Position numbers and translations under genes: made by a program
The notes under the pieces: model-generated
The model's input: only the letters and a program-made list of their open reading frames with translations
Database searches by the model: none
What the model was told of the DNA's origin: nothing
Part shown: one piece after another, positions 1-7,693 of the stretch
How the letters are laid out: each line of letters opens with the position of its first letter
Numbering within the stretch: the first letter of the stretch is position 1
IMG/VR virus record: IMGVR_UViG_3300020442_000362
Coordinates: 1 to 64,000 of that record
From: a virus
DNA: 64,000 bases
Reading direction: 5' to 3' (one strand)

Positions 1-104
1 GCTGGTACTTCAGCTTGAGCTTCTTGTTCTACAGGTGCTTCAGTTTCCTGAGTAGCTTCTGGAGTTTCATTCTCTACAGCCACTTCTTCATTTTCATTAG
101 TCAT
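1..104 (-). CDS. Acidic protein, N-terminal part only (cut by window edge)
   Basis: An ATG at 104 follows the ribosome binding site AAGGAG and opens a frame without stops to the window edge. The visible 34-35 residues are very rich in Glu, Pro, Ala and Thr and begin MTNENEEVAVENE. Nothing catalytic is visible. The composition resembles the acidic stretches of the scaffold genes in this window, but that is not enough to assign a role. A CTAAATA motif lies about 30 nt upstream, so late expression is possible. Confidence 0.6.
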   Translation of the reverse strand, partial: MTNENEEVAVENETPEATQETEAPVEQEAQAEVP

Positions 105-134
105 TTTAATCTCCTTCATTGATTAATTTACTAT

Positions 135-141
135 TATTTAG
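135..141 (-). promoter_or_regulatory. Putative late promoter box CTAAATA
   Basis: CTAAATA on the minus strand, about 30 nt before the ATG at 104. The T4 late promoter recognised by gp55 is TATAAATA, and this window encodes gp55. The same heptamer recurs in short gaps before virion genes. Confidence 0.35.
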
Positions 142-159
142 TTAGTTTTTAACTTCTAT

Positions 160-1140
160 TTAAGACTTATTATGCCCTACAGATAGGTCATCGTCGTCTT
201 CATCTAAAAGTTCACGCATTTTGCGTTCCCTTTCTTCCTCTTCTTCAAGGAAAGCATCGATATCTCCTTCGATTTCTTTCCTTTCCCCAGCACCTGCCAT
301 AAATTGTTTATAAGCAGAGTTGCCTTGATGTACCTCTACACCATCAACATTATTAGTTTGTGGTCTAAAGATAATATCTTCTTCGTCAAAATCAGGGATA
401 GGATAAGGCATATTATCATTCTCGATTTTATACTTAATTACTTCGAAGATATCTCTAAGAGTTTTGACCCACATAATCTCAGTATTTTCGATCTGGGCAC
501 CAAGCATATCCTCAGCATCCATAATCAGTTCGATTGCATCAAGTGAGTCAATATCTAGATCTCTTACGAGGTGGGCATCCATACCACCAGCTTCCATAAT
601 CTCAGATACTTCTAGCTGTTTAATCTCAGCAAGTCCTTCAATAATTTTTTTCTCAAACTCTTCTTCAGATATTTGTTTAACAAAGTGTACCTGAACAGCT
701 TGTCCTTCAGTAATGGTAAGTCTTTTTGTCTCATCCATTTCCTGCTTGTTTTCTTTTAGCCATTCTTGAGCACCATCTAGGTCGCTTTCAAAACTACTTG
801 CATTGATTTGTTCAATCGCCCAACTTACTTTTTCTTGGTCAGTAGTTTTAGCAGTTGCTTCCTTATACTTCTCATAATCCTCAAGCTGTTTCTCCCTTGT
901 AGGAATCATCATACCCATAACTTTTTTCTTTACACCTTCTGGTAAAGGTGCATTAGGATCTGAGCTGTATGGGTTTACACTAGGATTTGGTTCTGTAGGT
1001 TTTGTCAAGCCAGAAACATATGGGTCTTGACCCATTTGCTGTTCTAACTCTTCTGCATTTCGCTGTCCTTCAGCGATTAATTTATCCCATTCTTCATCAG
1101 TTTGGGGAATGTCCACTGGACCATTATTACCACTACTCAT
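160..1140 (-). CDS. Protein with an embedded acyl-carrier-protein-like domain
   Basis: This 326-residue acidic protein starts at an ATG after GGAGAT. Residues about 160-240 read like a complete acyl carrier protein: four predicted helices and the signature DLDIDSLDAIEL, with Ser199 at the position that carries 4'-phosphopantetheine in ACPs. The flanks are charged and probably disordered, ending in an Asp/Glu-rich tail. In ACP families the serine is loaded by a phosphopantetheinyl transferase; none is visible here, so a host enzyme would be needed. The gene sits with late, probably virion-associated genes. It could instead use the ACP fold only as a binding module. Confidence 0.65.
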   Translation of the reverse strand: MSSGNNGPVDIPQTDEEWDKLIAEGQRNAEELEQQMGQDPYVSGLTKPTEPNPSVNPYSSDPNAPLPEGVKKKVMGMMIPTREKQLEDYEKYKEATAKTTDQEKVSWAIEQINASSFESDLDGAQEWLKENKQEMDETKRLTITEGQAVQVHFVKQISEEEFEKKIIEGLAEIKQLEVSEIMEAGGMDAHLVRDLDIDSLDAIELIMDAEDMLGAQIENTEIMWVKTLRDIFEVIKYKIENDNMPYPIPDFDEEDIIFRPQTNNVDGVEVHQGNSAYKQFMAGAGERKEIEGDIDAFLEEEEERERKMRELLDEDDDDLSVGHNKS

Positions 1141-1164
1141 ATTATCTCCACTTAATTAATGATT

Positions 1165-1512
1165 TTAGTTGTCTACTTTTGAGCCTGCTCTCCATTGATA
1201 GCATGACCAATATTTCGCTTTCCATTTCGGACCTGGATTATCGCACCCATGTCTTGCTCTGAAACTTTTTCTCCTTTTAGGGTCGTCTCTTTTAATACTT
1301 AGGTTCGGATCTCCAAAGCGAACCACAACGACATTACCTTTTGGACCTTTTACATATACTTTAAATTTTTTGTTAGGATTTTCAGAAGTACGAATAGGGT
1401 CGTTAAGTGTGACAGTCTTGCCTTGATACTTAGCTTCCTCAAGTGTAGGAAGTTCTAGTTTATCACAAGCACAATCTATCGCATCTTCCCTATGTTCTCT
1501 AAATGATTTCAT
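1165..1512 (-). CDS. Small basic protein with capsid-targeting-like N-terminus
   Basis: 115 residues. The N-terminus MKSFREHRED resembles the capsid-targeting peptide of T4 internal proteins (MKTYQEFIAE in T4 IPIII), which gp21 cuts after Glu. The C-terminal half is basic with several Cys (motif SFRARHGCDNPGPK, then YWSC near the end), a conserved pattern in marine myoviruses with no known function. The start overlaps the 3' end of the 1289-residue gene by 4 nt (ATGA), implying coupled translation. I infer a packaged internal head protein; the Cys pairs could bind metal. Confidence 0.55.
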   Translation of the reverse strand: MKSFREHREDAIDCACDKLELPTLEEAKYQGKTVTLNDPIRTSENPNKKFKVYVKGPKGNVVVVRFGDPNLSIKRDDPKRRKSFRARHGCDNPGPKWKAKYWSCYQWRAGSKVDN

Positions 1513-4500
1513 CGTCTTTTTACTCCCCCATATCTTTTACCTGTGGCACCACCATATCCTTTTCCTGGTCTAGACCTTTGTCCAACAGTGTTGCCTTTAT
1601 ATTTACGACCTGTTTGTTTTCTAGCAGTTCTAATTCTACCACCAGCCAGTGCCGATCTAAAATGACCTTTAAGTTTTCTACCTAGTGCTCCAGACTTAGT
1701 GCTTTTCCTACTATGTAGTCTTTTCTTCTCCATCTGTCTAACACGAGGTGCTAGTTTTAGAGCAATCCTTTTTACCACATGACGCATCTTAGCAATTCTT
1801 GCTTCAGCTCTTTCTCGCTCACCCACAGATAATTGAGTTGGTGGCTTTTTAAAGAATCTTCTTTTCAGCAGTTTTACTGCTAATCTTCTTGCTCTACTAT
1901 TTATTATCTTCTGAGAAGAGTGTCGTCTAAGAGCGATTCGTAAACTTCTTGCTCTCCTTGCTTTTGTCCTTCTAACTCTTACTCGGTTTTTAATTCTTTC
2001 AGTTCTAGATAATACTTCGTTCAGCTGTTGTTCTACATCATCCTCAAGATACTCGAATGCTTCCATAGAAACTTCGCCATCTTCATCTTCAACTTCTATT
2101 GCTAGTTCGTCATCATCATATAAGTCAAAGATGTCTAGCTTACCATTTATCGGATCTTGTTCTGGGTCAAACATATTGACGACACTATCGATTTCATCAG
2201 CACTTAGGTCGTCCAGCATCGCATCATATTTTGGATCTGCTACGAATACTTCTAAATCATATGGGTCGTCAGACTTTGGTGTCCCAGATTTTTTTTTAAT
2301 TTTATCAGCTTTGGGTTTATCTTCAGTTTCTACAGGTTTCTCGATGTTTATCTTTACCATCGGATCTCCTGGAGATTGTTCTACATCTTCTTTCATAGCC
2401 ATCTTAGTGGCTGTAGCATACATTACATTTTTATAATCTTTGCCATATCGCTTTTTAAAATCAGCAGTTTTATCTTTCATACCCTTAACGATGTCTTCTC
2501 GTTTTTTCATTTGGGCATCGGTCATCTCTTTATCTTCAGGGAGATTACCATAAGTTTCGCATGGGTCTTTACCACACCCACAGTTTTTCTTTTGTTCGTC
2601 GACAACTTGCTTCATGATTTTTTCATCACGAGTTGCTTTAGATTCTACTTCACCCTTTTCATTTCTTTTTACTATACCACCTGCTAGTTTTAGCATCTTC
2701 TTATAATCTTTGTAAGACATAATAGACTTAGCGATATTAAAATTAGTTGAAGGATCTACTTCGTCAACACTTGGCTTTTTCTCTTCATTAGTTTTTTCTT
2801 TTGCTGGGTCGCCATACTTCTTGTGGTATTTAAGTGTGTGTTTAGATTTTTTAGTTTTCTTGAAGTCGCCTTTTTTATCTAGATCTCCAGCAGCAGGATC
2901 GTATTTGGTAGGATCGCTATCATCTTTTTTAGCATCCCTTTCAAACTCATCCCTTCTTGCCTTCTTATCTTTATTAGAAACACCTTTATAATACTTATGA
3001 GTGCCTTTCTTTTTCTCTTCGTTTACACCCTCTTTGCCTGGCAGGTTTCTCATTTTATCTTTACACTTTTTATACTCAGCATAAAGTTCGTCAAACTCTT
3101 TAGTTCCCTTTTTAGTTTTTGCCATTTTTTTCTTGGTCATAGCCATACGCATCATAAGTTCGGCTCTTAGACCTTGTCTTACTTTACGAGTGACATCTGA
3201 GCCAACACCCATAATGCCTTTCTTACCTTCCGACTCTTCTTTCTTCATCGGTTTAGTTTCACGATTCTTTTTCAAAGCACTTTGAGTTCTAGCACGATCC
3301 ATCATTTTATCATGCTTAATTTTATCAGCTTCTTTTTCTTTTTTAATTCTATCTTTAGTTAGTGTAAGAGGATCTTCTTCTATCTGTTTAGTGGAAGGAT
3401 CGTCGTGGTCATATCCTAACTTCTTCAGCTTTTCGTGGTCAGCATATTTCTTAGCCATAACACCTTTGCCTGTTTTAGGATCGTACATCATGTGTGGCTT
3501 GTAATCTTTTTCAGGATCTTTTTTCTTTTCTTTCTTAGCTTCCTGTACTTCTTCTTTTTTGATTGGCTTTTTATCCATAGGATTTACCAACCCACGAGTT
3601 GGCTCTTCTCTACCTGACTTTTTATCTCTAGGATCTTCTTTATTAGCTATCGCATCAAAGTTTGATAATGTATCTTTTAGAGACTTCATGGATTTACCCA
3701 TACCTCTTGATACATTTAATTTTTGTTTCGGAGTACGAAGTCCTTCGTATTTTTTCAGGATACCTTCTGATGCTCCAGGAGACATCTTACCTTTAGAGCC
3801 ATCAGTAAACTCGAATGTATAATTACCTTTTAGATTAATGTTCTTTCTAAGCTGTACAACAATAGGATCTACACCTGAGCCAGATACTTCGTTCACGAAG
3901 TCTTTAAATGATTTTTGTTCTACTTTAAATTTACCTGTTCTCATAATGGCTGGTAGATACTGACGATCGTAATCAATGCCTGCTGTGTTTGCAGTTTGTA
4001 GCATTTTCTTTACGATTTCAGCAAACTCAGGAGTGACTCTTTTAGTTCTTAGTTTCCTAAGACCGAAGTTAATAAGTTGTGTTGGGTTAGACATCTTCTC
4101 AGGATTGTCTATACCTAATGAACCAGCAATAATTCTAGCCACTTTAATTCTATCCGCAGAAGTAAATCTAAATTTATTCTGTGGGTCAATTTTTAAGTTC
4201 TTTTGTTCTTCTAAGTCTTTTTTCATGTTTGGTTCTCTTGCTAATAAGTCAGCCAAGTCGGCATTAATTTTATCTAAGTAATCATGATTTCCGAGTTCGC
4301 CAATACTATTTAGACTATCTGCAAGTTTCATTTTTATAATAGAATCGGCACCAGCTTCTTCTATTAATGCGTATCCTCTAGACTCTGCTTCAGATAAAAT
4401 CTTTAGTGTTTGGTCAACTAATTTTAAGCAAGTAAGAATAGCAACAGGATCTTTATCACTTTCAAACAAATCTAAAAACTTATCTTTTATTTCATAATAG

Positions 4501-5378
4501 TTTCTAAAGTGTTCTGTGGTATATCCTTTATATACAATCTCATCATTGTAGTGATAATCATTTACAGTATTCTTTTCCGATATCTGACGAACTTCGTGTA
4601 GCCATTTTTTAGATACATTGCCATCTTCGTCAGACACGGAAATATAATTTGCTCCACGATCCATTACTTCGTAGACACCTTTATCATCTTCAACTACTGC
4701 TCCGATATTAAATATCTTCTTGGCTACATAATCTTCTCTTAGTTGAGATGTTGGTAGAATTACTTCTTCTCTAATTGGTGGCAGACCCATGCCTTTGCGT
4801 ACTTCGTTGAATAATCTTTTACTGTCAGCTACAGTCATTCTACGAGGGATACCTCGTTTGAAGTCATTAAATTTACCTGAAGATGCAGCAGTTCTCATTT
4901 TAGTAGCAGACATACCCTCAGCCATATCTGAGTCAGGGTCTCTGCGACCAGAAGATAATACAGTTATCTTGTCGAAGTTGTAATCTTTACCATTATATTG
5001 GTTGAGTAATCTTTTATATTCATTAATCCTATCACTACCAGCAATCAATGTTAGTTCAGTAATCTTTTCTTTTTCGTTTAGATACTTCGCAACTTCTATA
5101 ATTGTTCTTTGATTTGGCGACTTCGTTGGTACGAGAGGTGTGTTCTGACCGAACATCCTTTTCATATAATAGATCTTGCGTTCTTGTTTTAGTGGATTCT
5201 TTTTCTTGTCTTCAGTAGCTGTGACATATATTTTGGCAGGACTGCCTTTTGAACGAGCATATTGCGTGACTTTGTTAATAAGCAACTCGTGACCAGTCGT
5301 CGGAGGATTAAATCTTCCGAATCCTATGACCATCTTTTTGCTTGGTACTTCGTTAAGAAGTGTTTTAAAATCTTTCAT
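1509..5378 (-). CDS. Giant internal-protein polyprotein: nucleotidyltransferase domain plus lysine/arginine-rich modules
   Basis: 1289 residues. It begins with a capsid-targeting-like peptide (MKDFKTLLNEV). Next is a HIGH-superfamily nucleotidyltransferase domain (about 15-180) with GRFNPPTTGH at 21-30 and SATKMR at 157-162, the signatures of NMN/pantetheine adenylyltransferase-like enzymes. A second peptide of the same kind, SFKDFVNEVSG, lies at 490-500. A long Lys-rich region (about 560-1040) follows, then an acidic stretch (about 1040-1120). After a third LNEV site (1119-1122) comes an extremely basic Arg/Lys/Gly tail. Glu-terminated sites at about 10, 497 and 1121 fit cleavage by the gp21 prohead protease, which would release an enzyme, a middle piece and a protamine-like peptide. 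The polyprotein reading is inference. A candidate late promoter lies 50 nt upstream. Confidence 0.7.
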   Translation of the reverse strand: MKDFKTLLNEVPSKKMVIGFGRFNPPTTGHELLINKVTQYARSKGSPAKIYVTATEDKKKNPLKQERKIYYMKRMFGQNTPLVPTKSPNQRTIIEVAKYLNEKEKITELTLIAGSDRINEYKRLLNQYNGKDYNFDKITVLSSGRRDPDSDMAEGMSATKMRTAASSGKFNDFKRGIPRRMTVADSKRLFNEVRKGMGLPPIREEVILPTSQLREDYVAKKIFNIGAVVEDDKGVYEVMDRGANYISVSDEDGNVSKKWLHEVRQISEKNTVNDYHYNDEIVYKGYTTEHFRNYYEIKDKFLDLFESDKDPVAILTCLKLVDQTLKILSEAESRGYALIEEAGADSIIKMKLADSLNSIGELGNHDYLDKINADLADLLAREPNMKKDLEEQKNLKIDPQNKFRFTSADRIKVARIIAGSLGIDNPEKMSNPTQLINFGLRKLRTKRVTPEFAEIVKKMLQTANTAGIDYDRQYLPAIMRTGKFKVEQKSFKDFVNEVSGSGVDPIVVQLRKNINLKGNYTFEFTDGSKGKMSPGASEGILKKYEGLRTPKQKLNVSRGMGKSMKSLKDTLSNFDAIANKEDPRDKKSGREEPTRGLVNPMDKKPIKKEEVQEAKKEKKKDPEKDYKPHMMYDPKTGKGVMAKKYADHEKLKKLGYDHDDPSTKQIEEDPLTLTKDRIKKEKEADKIKHDKMMDRARTQSALKKNRETKPMKKEESEGKKGIMGVGSDVTRKVRQGLRAELMMRMAMTKKKMAKTKKGTKEFDELYAEYKKCKDKMRNLPGKEGVNEEKKKGTHKYYKGVSNKDKKARRDEFERDAKKDDSDPTKYDPAAGDLDKKGDFKKTKKSKHTLKYHKKYGDPAKEKTNEEKKPSVDEVDPSTNFNIAKSIMSYKDYKKMLKLAGGIVKRNEKGEVESKATRDEKIMKQVVDEQKKNCGCGKDPCETYGNLPEDKEMTDAQMKKREDIVKGMKDKTADFKKRYGKDYKNVMYATATKMAMKEDVEQSPGDPMVKINIEKPVETEDKPKADKIKKKSGTPKSDDPYDLEVFVADPKYDAMLDDLSADEIDSVVNMFDPEQDPINGKLDIFDLYDDDELAIEVEDEDGEVSMEAFEYLEDDVEQQLNEVLSRTERIKNRVRVRRTKARRARSLRIALRRHSSQKIINSRARRLAVKLLKRRFFKKPPTQLSVGERERAEARIAKMRHVVKRIALKLAPRVRQMEKKRLHSRKSTKSGALGRKLKGHFRSALAGGRIRTARKQTGRKYKGNTVGQRSRPGKGYGGATGKRYGGVKRR

Positions 5379-5427
5379 TTATAGTTTTCCCATCGATTAA
5401 CAAAGAGCATATTGCTCGCAATACCTA

Positions 5428-5434
5428 TATTTAG
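5428..5434 (-). promoter_or_regulatory. Putative late promoter box CTAAATA
   Basis: CTAAATA on the minus strand, about 50 nt before the 1289-residue gene. The leader between them contains a small hairpin (GAGCA-ATA-TGCTC). Confidence 0.35.
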
Positions 5435-5438
5435 TATC

Positions 5439-6674
5439 TTACTTATCCCAGCCTTTCAAAATTTCGGGAGAAAAATTGAGTCTAGAGAACTCTAATCTAT
5501 CTACCAGCTTCACAGCACTACCTGACATTCTGTCAATAGCCACGAAACCTTCTACTCCAGTCACTTTAAACCCATTGCGAGTCCTGACAAAAGTCTTCAT
5601 AGATCCTATTTGGTTCATCTTAGTAATAAGTGTCTGCTTGGCATCCACCATTAAATTCATCAACTTAAATATCTCAACGATTTTTTGTTTATCATTTATA
5701 AAGAACTTCATTACCTCGTTCTTCTTAGCTTTCCATGTAGCTTTACCCTTCTCTGTTTTCTTACTATCTATTTCTTTCTTATACTTATCGGCAATATAAT
5801 GAAACATCTGAGTGACATGTTGACTAGGATTAGTAATTCTTTTCCCTGCTCGTATCTTAGTATTGTTAAATGTTTTTACTTGTAGCAGTAAATCTTTATT
5901 ATCCTTAATGCTGTTCAATACATTAGCATTTACTTTTCTAAACTGAGAACCAATAGCAGATAGTTGCTTAGTAAACTCGGCAGTCTCTTTAGCAGTCATT
6001 GCACCCTGACCAGACAGATCTTTATAAGTAGCATCGTCTGACCATACATCAGCATTTACTTTCATCTTCTTATTGATACCTTTACCAAAAGATGCTCTAA
6101 GAGTCTCAAAGGTATTACCTGTATAAGAAGTATGCCATACGATACCCATATGAGCACGACGAATCTGATTAGATAAAGCTGACACTGCAGGAACAGCATA
6201 CACGATAGTGTTAGGTTGGAATGTCACATACTTACCACCATCTATGGTTTTAACTTTTAGATCGGTACGACCTGCCCACATTAAGTCTCCTTGGAAGATA
6301 CCACGATCTGGCAACACTTTAGGTAAATATGTCATACAGATTAATAGTTTTTTCTGTAGGTCGCCAGATGTGTCTTTCTTAATATCGGCAGGTGTATAAT
6401 AAACTTTAGGATTCTTGTTGAAGATACCTTTTTTAGCAATAAACTTTTTGCCATTTCTAGGATCTGTACCAGCAAAGATCGCAGGTGCACCATCCCATTT
6501 TACTGTAGCATTTATTTTGCTAGTAGATTTACCAGCTAACATATCACGCATATTCTGCATGAAGTTTATAGAACGACGAGCACCAGCGACACCTTCATCA
6601 AAAAGAAGATCTTCGATGTGCTCCATGTGAACATTCTTTTGCTCAGTAATTAATGTCTTGAGTGATTTTACCAT
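5439..6674 (-). CDS. DUF6267-like protein with ligase/capping-type nucleotidyltransferase motifs
   Basis: 411 residues. The first residues, MVKSLKTLITEQK, again look like a capsid-targeting peptide, with a possible cut after Glu11. The body has the hallmarks of covalent nucleotidyltransferases (RNA/DNA ligases, capping enzymes): VKWDGAPA at 58-65 matches motif I KxDG with Lys59 as candidate nucleophile, KKGIFNK follows, FQGDLMW at 127-133 resembles the motif III region, and LLQVKTFN at 263-270 resembles motif V. The family is common in marine T4-like phages and, as far as I know, uncharacterised. It precedes the polyprotein gene in transcription order. Catalytic activity and packaging are inference. 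Confidence 0.6.
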   Translation of the reverse strand: MVKSLKTLITEQKNVHMEHIEDLLFDEGVAGARRSINFMQNMRDMLAGKSTSKINATVKWDGAPAIFAGTDPRNGKKFIAKKGIFNKNPKVYYTPADIKKDTSGDLQKKLLICMTYLPKVLPDRGIFQGDLMWAGRTDLKVKTIDGGKYVTFQPNTIVYAVPAVSALSNQIRRAHMGIVWHTSYTGNTFETLRASFGKGINKKMKVNADVWSDDATYKDLSGQGAMTAKETAEFTKQLSAIGSQFRKVNANVLNSIKDNKDLLLQVKTFNNTKIRAGKRITNPSQHVTQMFHYIADKYKKEIDSKKTEKGKATWKAKKNEVMKFFINDKQKIVEIFKLMNLMVDAKQTLITKMNQIGSMKTFVRTRNGFKVTGVEGFVAIDRMSGSAVKLVDRLEFSRLNFSPEILKGWDK

Positions 6675-7009
6675 TTTTCGTTGTATATATACTCCCCTGT
6701 TTTATAATCCCAGCCATTAGTTTGATAGAATTCTTTTTCACCTCGAGCAGTCACTCTCATCATTTCTTGACTAGGTGGATGAGAAACTGTCATAGGATCG
6801 TGGTCTTCACCAACATACTTGAATGCTCTAGATCCTTCCGAGTAGCCACCTTGACCTTCTAGCTTCATAGGTGGCACATGGTCAAACTCATGAACACATT
6901 CAAGTGCTGGTTCAAATTTTACTGAATATCTGCCGATGTCTAAATTAGAACCATAAATGTATTCGCCATTAGACATCTTCATAAACAGCATTTCGTGGAC
7001 TTGAGCCAT
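6668..7009 (-). CDS. Conserved hypothetical protein, 113 aa
   Basis: Begins MAQVHEMLFMKMSNGEY and ends GEYIYNEKW. It has alternating polar and aromatic residues that suggest a beta-rich fold, with no signal peptide or membrane segment. It overlaps the 5' end of the DUF6267-like gene by 7 nt and shares one base with the preceding 60-residue gene, so it belongs to a tight co-translated run. A HEFDH string resembles the deformylase HExxH, but no other deformylase motif is present. Function unknown. Confidence 0.55.
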   Translation of the reverse strand: MAQVHEMLFMKMSNGEYIYGSNLDIGRYSVKFEPALECVHEFDHVPPMKLEGQGGYSEGSRAFKYVGEDHDPMTVSHPPSQEMMRVTARGEKEFYQTNGWDYKTGEYIYNEKW

Positions 7010-7191
7010 TAGTAAGGACTCTCTTCCATTTTTTTCTGGAACATGTCATCTGCGATTACATCATTCCAATCTTCTCGATATGCAGCTTGTAGCTTATTTT
7101 TGAAGAGATACATGTGTTTCTCATGACCAGACATTTCTGCGACTTTATCGATAATTTGGTCCATTATCATATCATTTACAGGGTGTGACAT
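7009..7191 (-). CDS. Conserved hypothetical protein, 60 aa
   Basis: A small, mostly helical soluble protein starting MSHPVNDMIMDQIIDK. It overlaps its neighbours on both sides by one base (ATG/stop overlaps), which supports it as a real coupled gene. No recognised domain. Confidence 0.5.
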   Translation of the reverse strand: MSHPVNDMIMDQIIDKVAEMSGHEKHMYLFKNKLQAAYREDWNDVIADDMFQKKMEESPY

Positions 7192-7577
7192 TATTTATCC
7201 TCCATATTTATGTTTTTAAATTGTTCATCCCAGAACTCTTCAGTTCTGATTTCTGTGTAAGTACAAGTTTGTTCAACTTGGTTCAAAGTAATAAGACCAG
7301 CTTCATGTAAGTCAAGAAGCATATCACCGAATGGTGCTCTTCCATTTGAATGCCATCTAACGATATCATCTTGGTCAATATAGAAACCACCACCATTCTT
7401 AGCAAACTCTACAGAGTTTTGAGTAGTTGACCACTGGTTATCAAACCAGTCAGATTGTCTTTTATACTCTCTACCAGCGATTCTGATTTCGTTAATACCA
7501 ACTAATTGGTTCTCTAATGAATGCATTACTTTAGAAAAAGTACCTTGCGATTCAGCTATTTGTAAAATTGTAGTCAT
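7191..7577 (-). CDS. Conserved hypothetical protein, 128 aa
   Basis: I place the start at the ATG at 7577 (MTTILQIAESQ) because it follows GAGAGG with good spacing, and because an upstream in-frame extension would run through the promoter at 7610-7638. The protein is soluble with several Trp residues and shows no motif I recognise. It is the first gene after one of three 98-bp promoter cassettes, the other two of which precede the cobS-like and cobT-like genes, so it is probably expressed with them. Confidence 0.6.
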   Translation of the reverse strand: MTTILQIAESQGTFSKVMHSLENQLVGINEIRIAGREYKRQSDWFDNQWSTTQNSVEFAKNGGGFYIDQDDIVRWHSNGRAPFGDMLLDLHEAGLITLNQVEQTCTYTEIRTEEFWDEQFKNINMEDK

Positions 7578-7595
7578 ATTTACCTCTCTTTTTAT

Positions 7596-7693
7596 CAATT
7601 TATATACATATTCTACTAAATTTTGACCCAAAAGTAAAGGTTTTTTTTACTTTTTTTAAACTATTTTGCTATTAAAAATCAGGTACTTATAAC
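7596..7693. repeat. 98-bp intergenic promoter cassette, copy 1
   Basis: Nearly the same 98-bp sequence fills the gaps at 28588-28685 and 33919-34016. Each copy holds the TTTACT/TAGAAT promoter and an adjacent inverted repeat (AAAAGTAAA...TTTACTTTT on the minus strand), and ends at the stop region of the upstream gene. Confidence 0.75.
7610..7638 (-). promoter_or_regulatory. Early/middle promoter (TTTACT-N17-TAGAAT)
   Basis: Minus-strand -35 TTTACT (7633-7638) and -10 TAGAAT (7610-7615) separated by exactly 17 nt, upstream of the 128-residue gene. Same architecture as the other promoters of this family in the window. Confidence 0.7.

Noticed and set aside
6668-7009. HEFDH in the 113-residue protein as a second peptide deformylase
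   Set aside because: The other deformylase motifs (GxGLAAxQ, EGCLS) are absent and the string lies in the wrong part of the protein.
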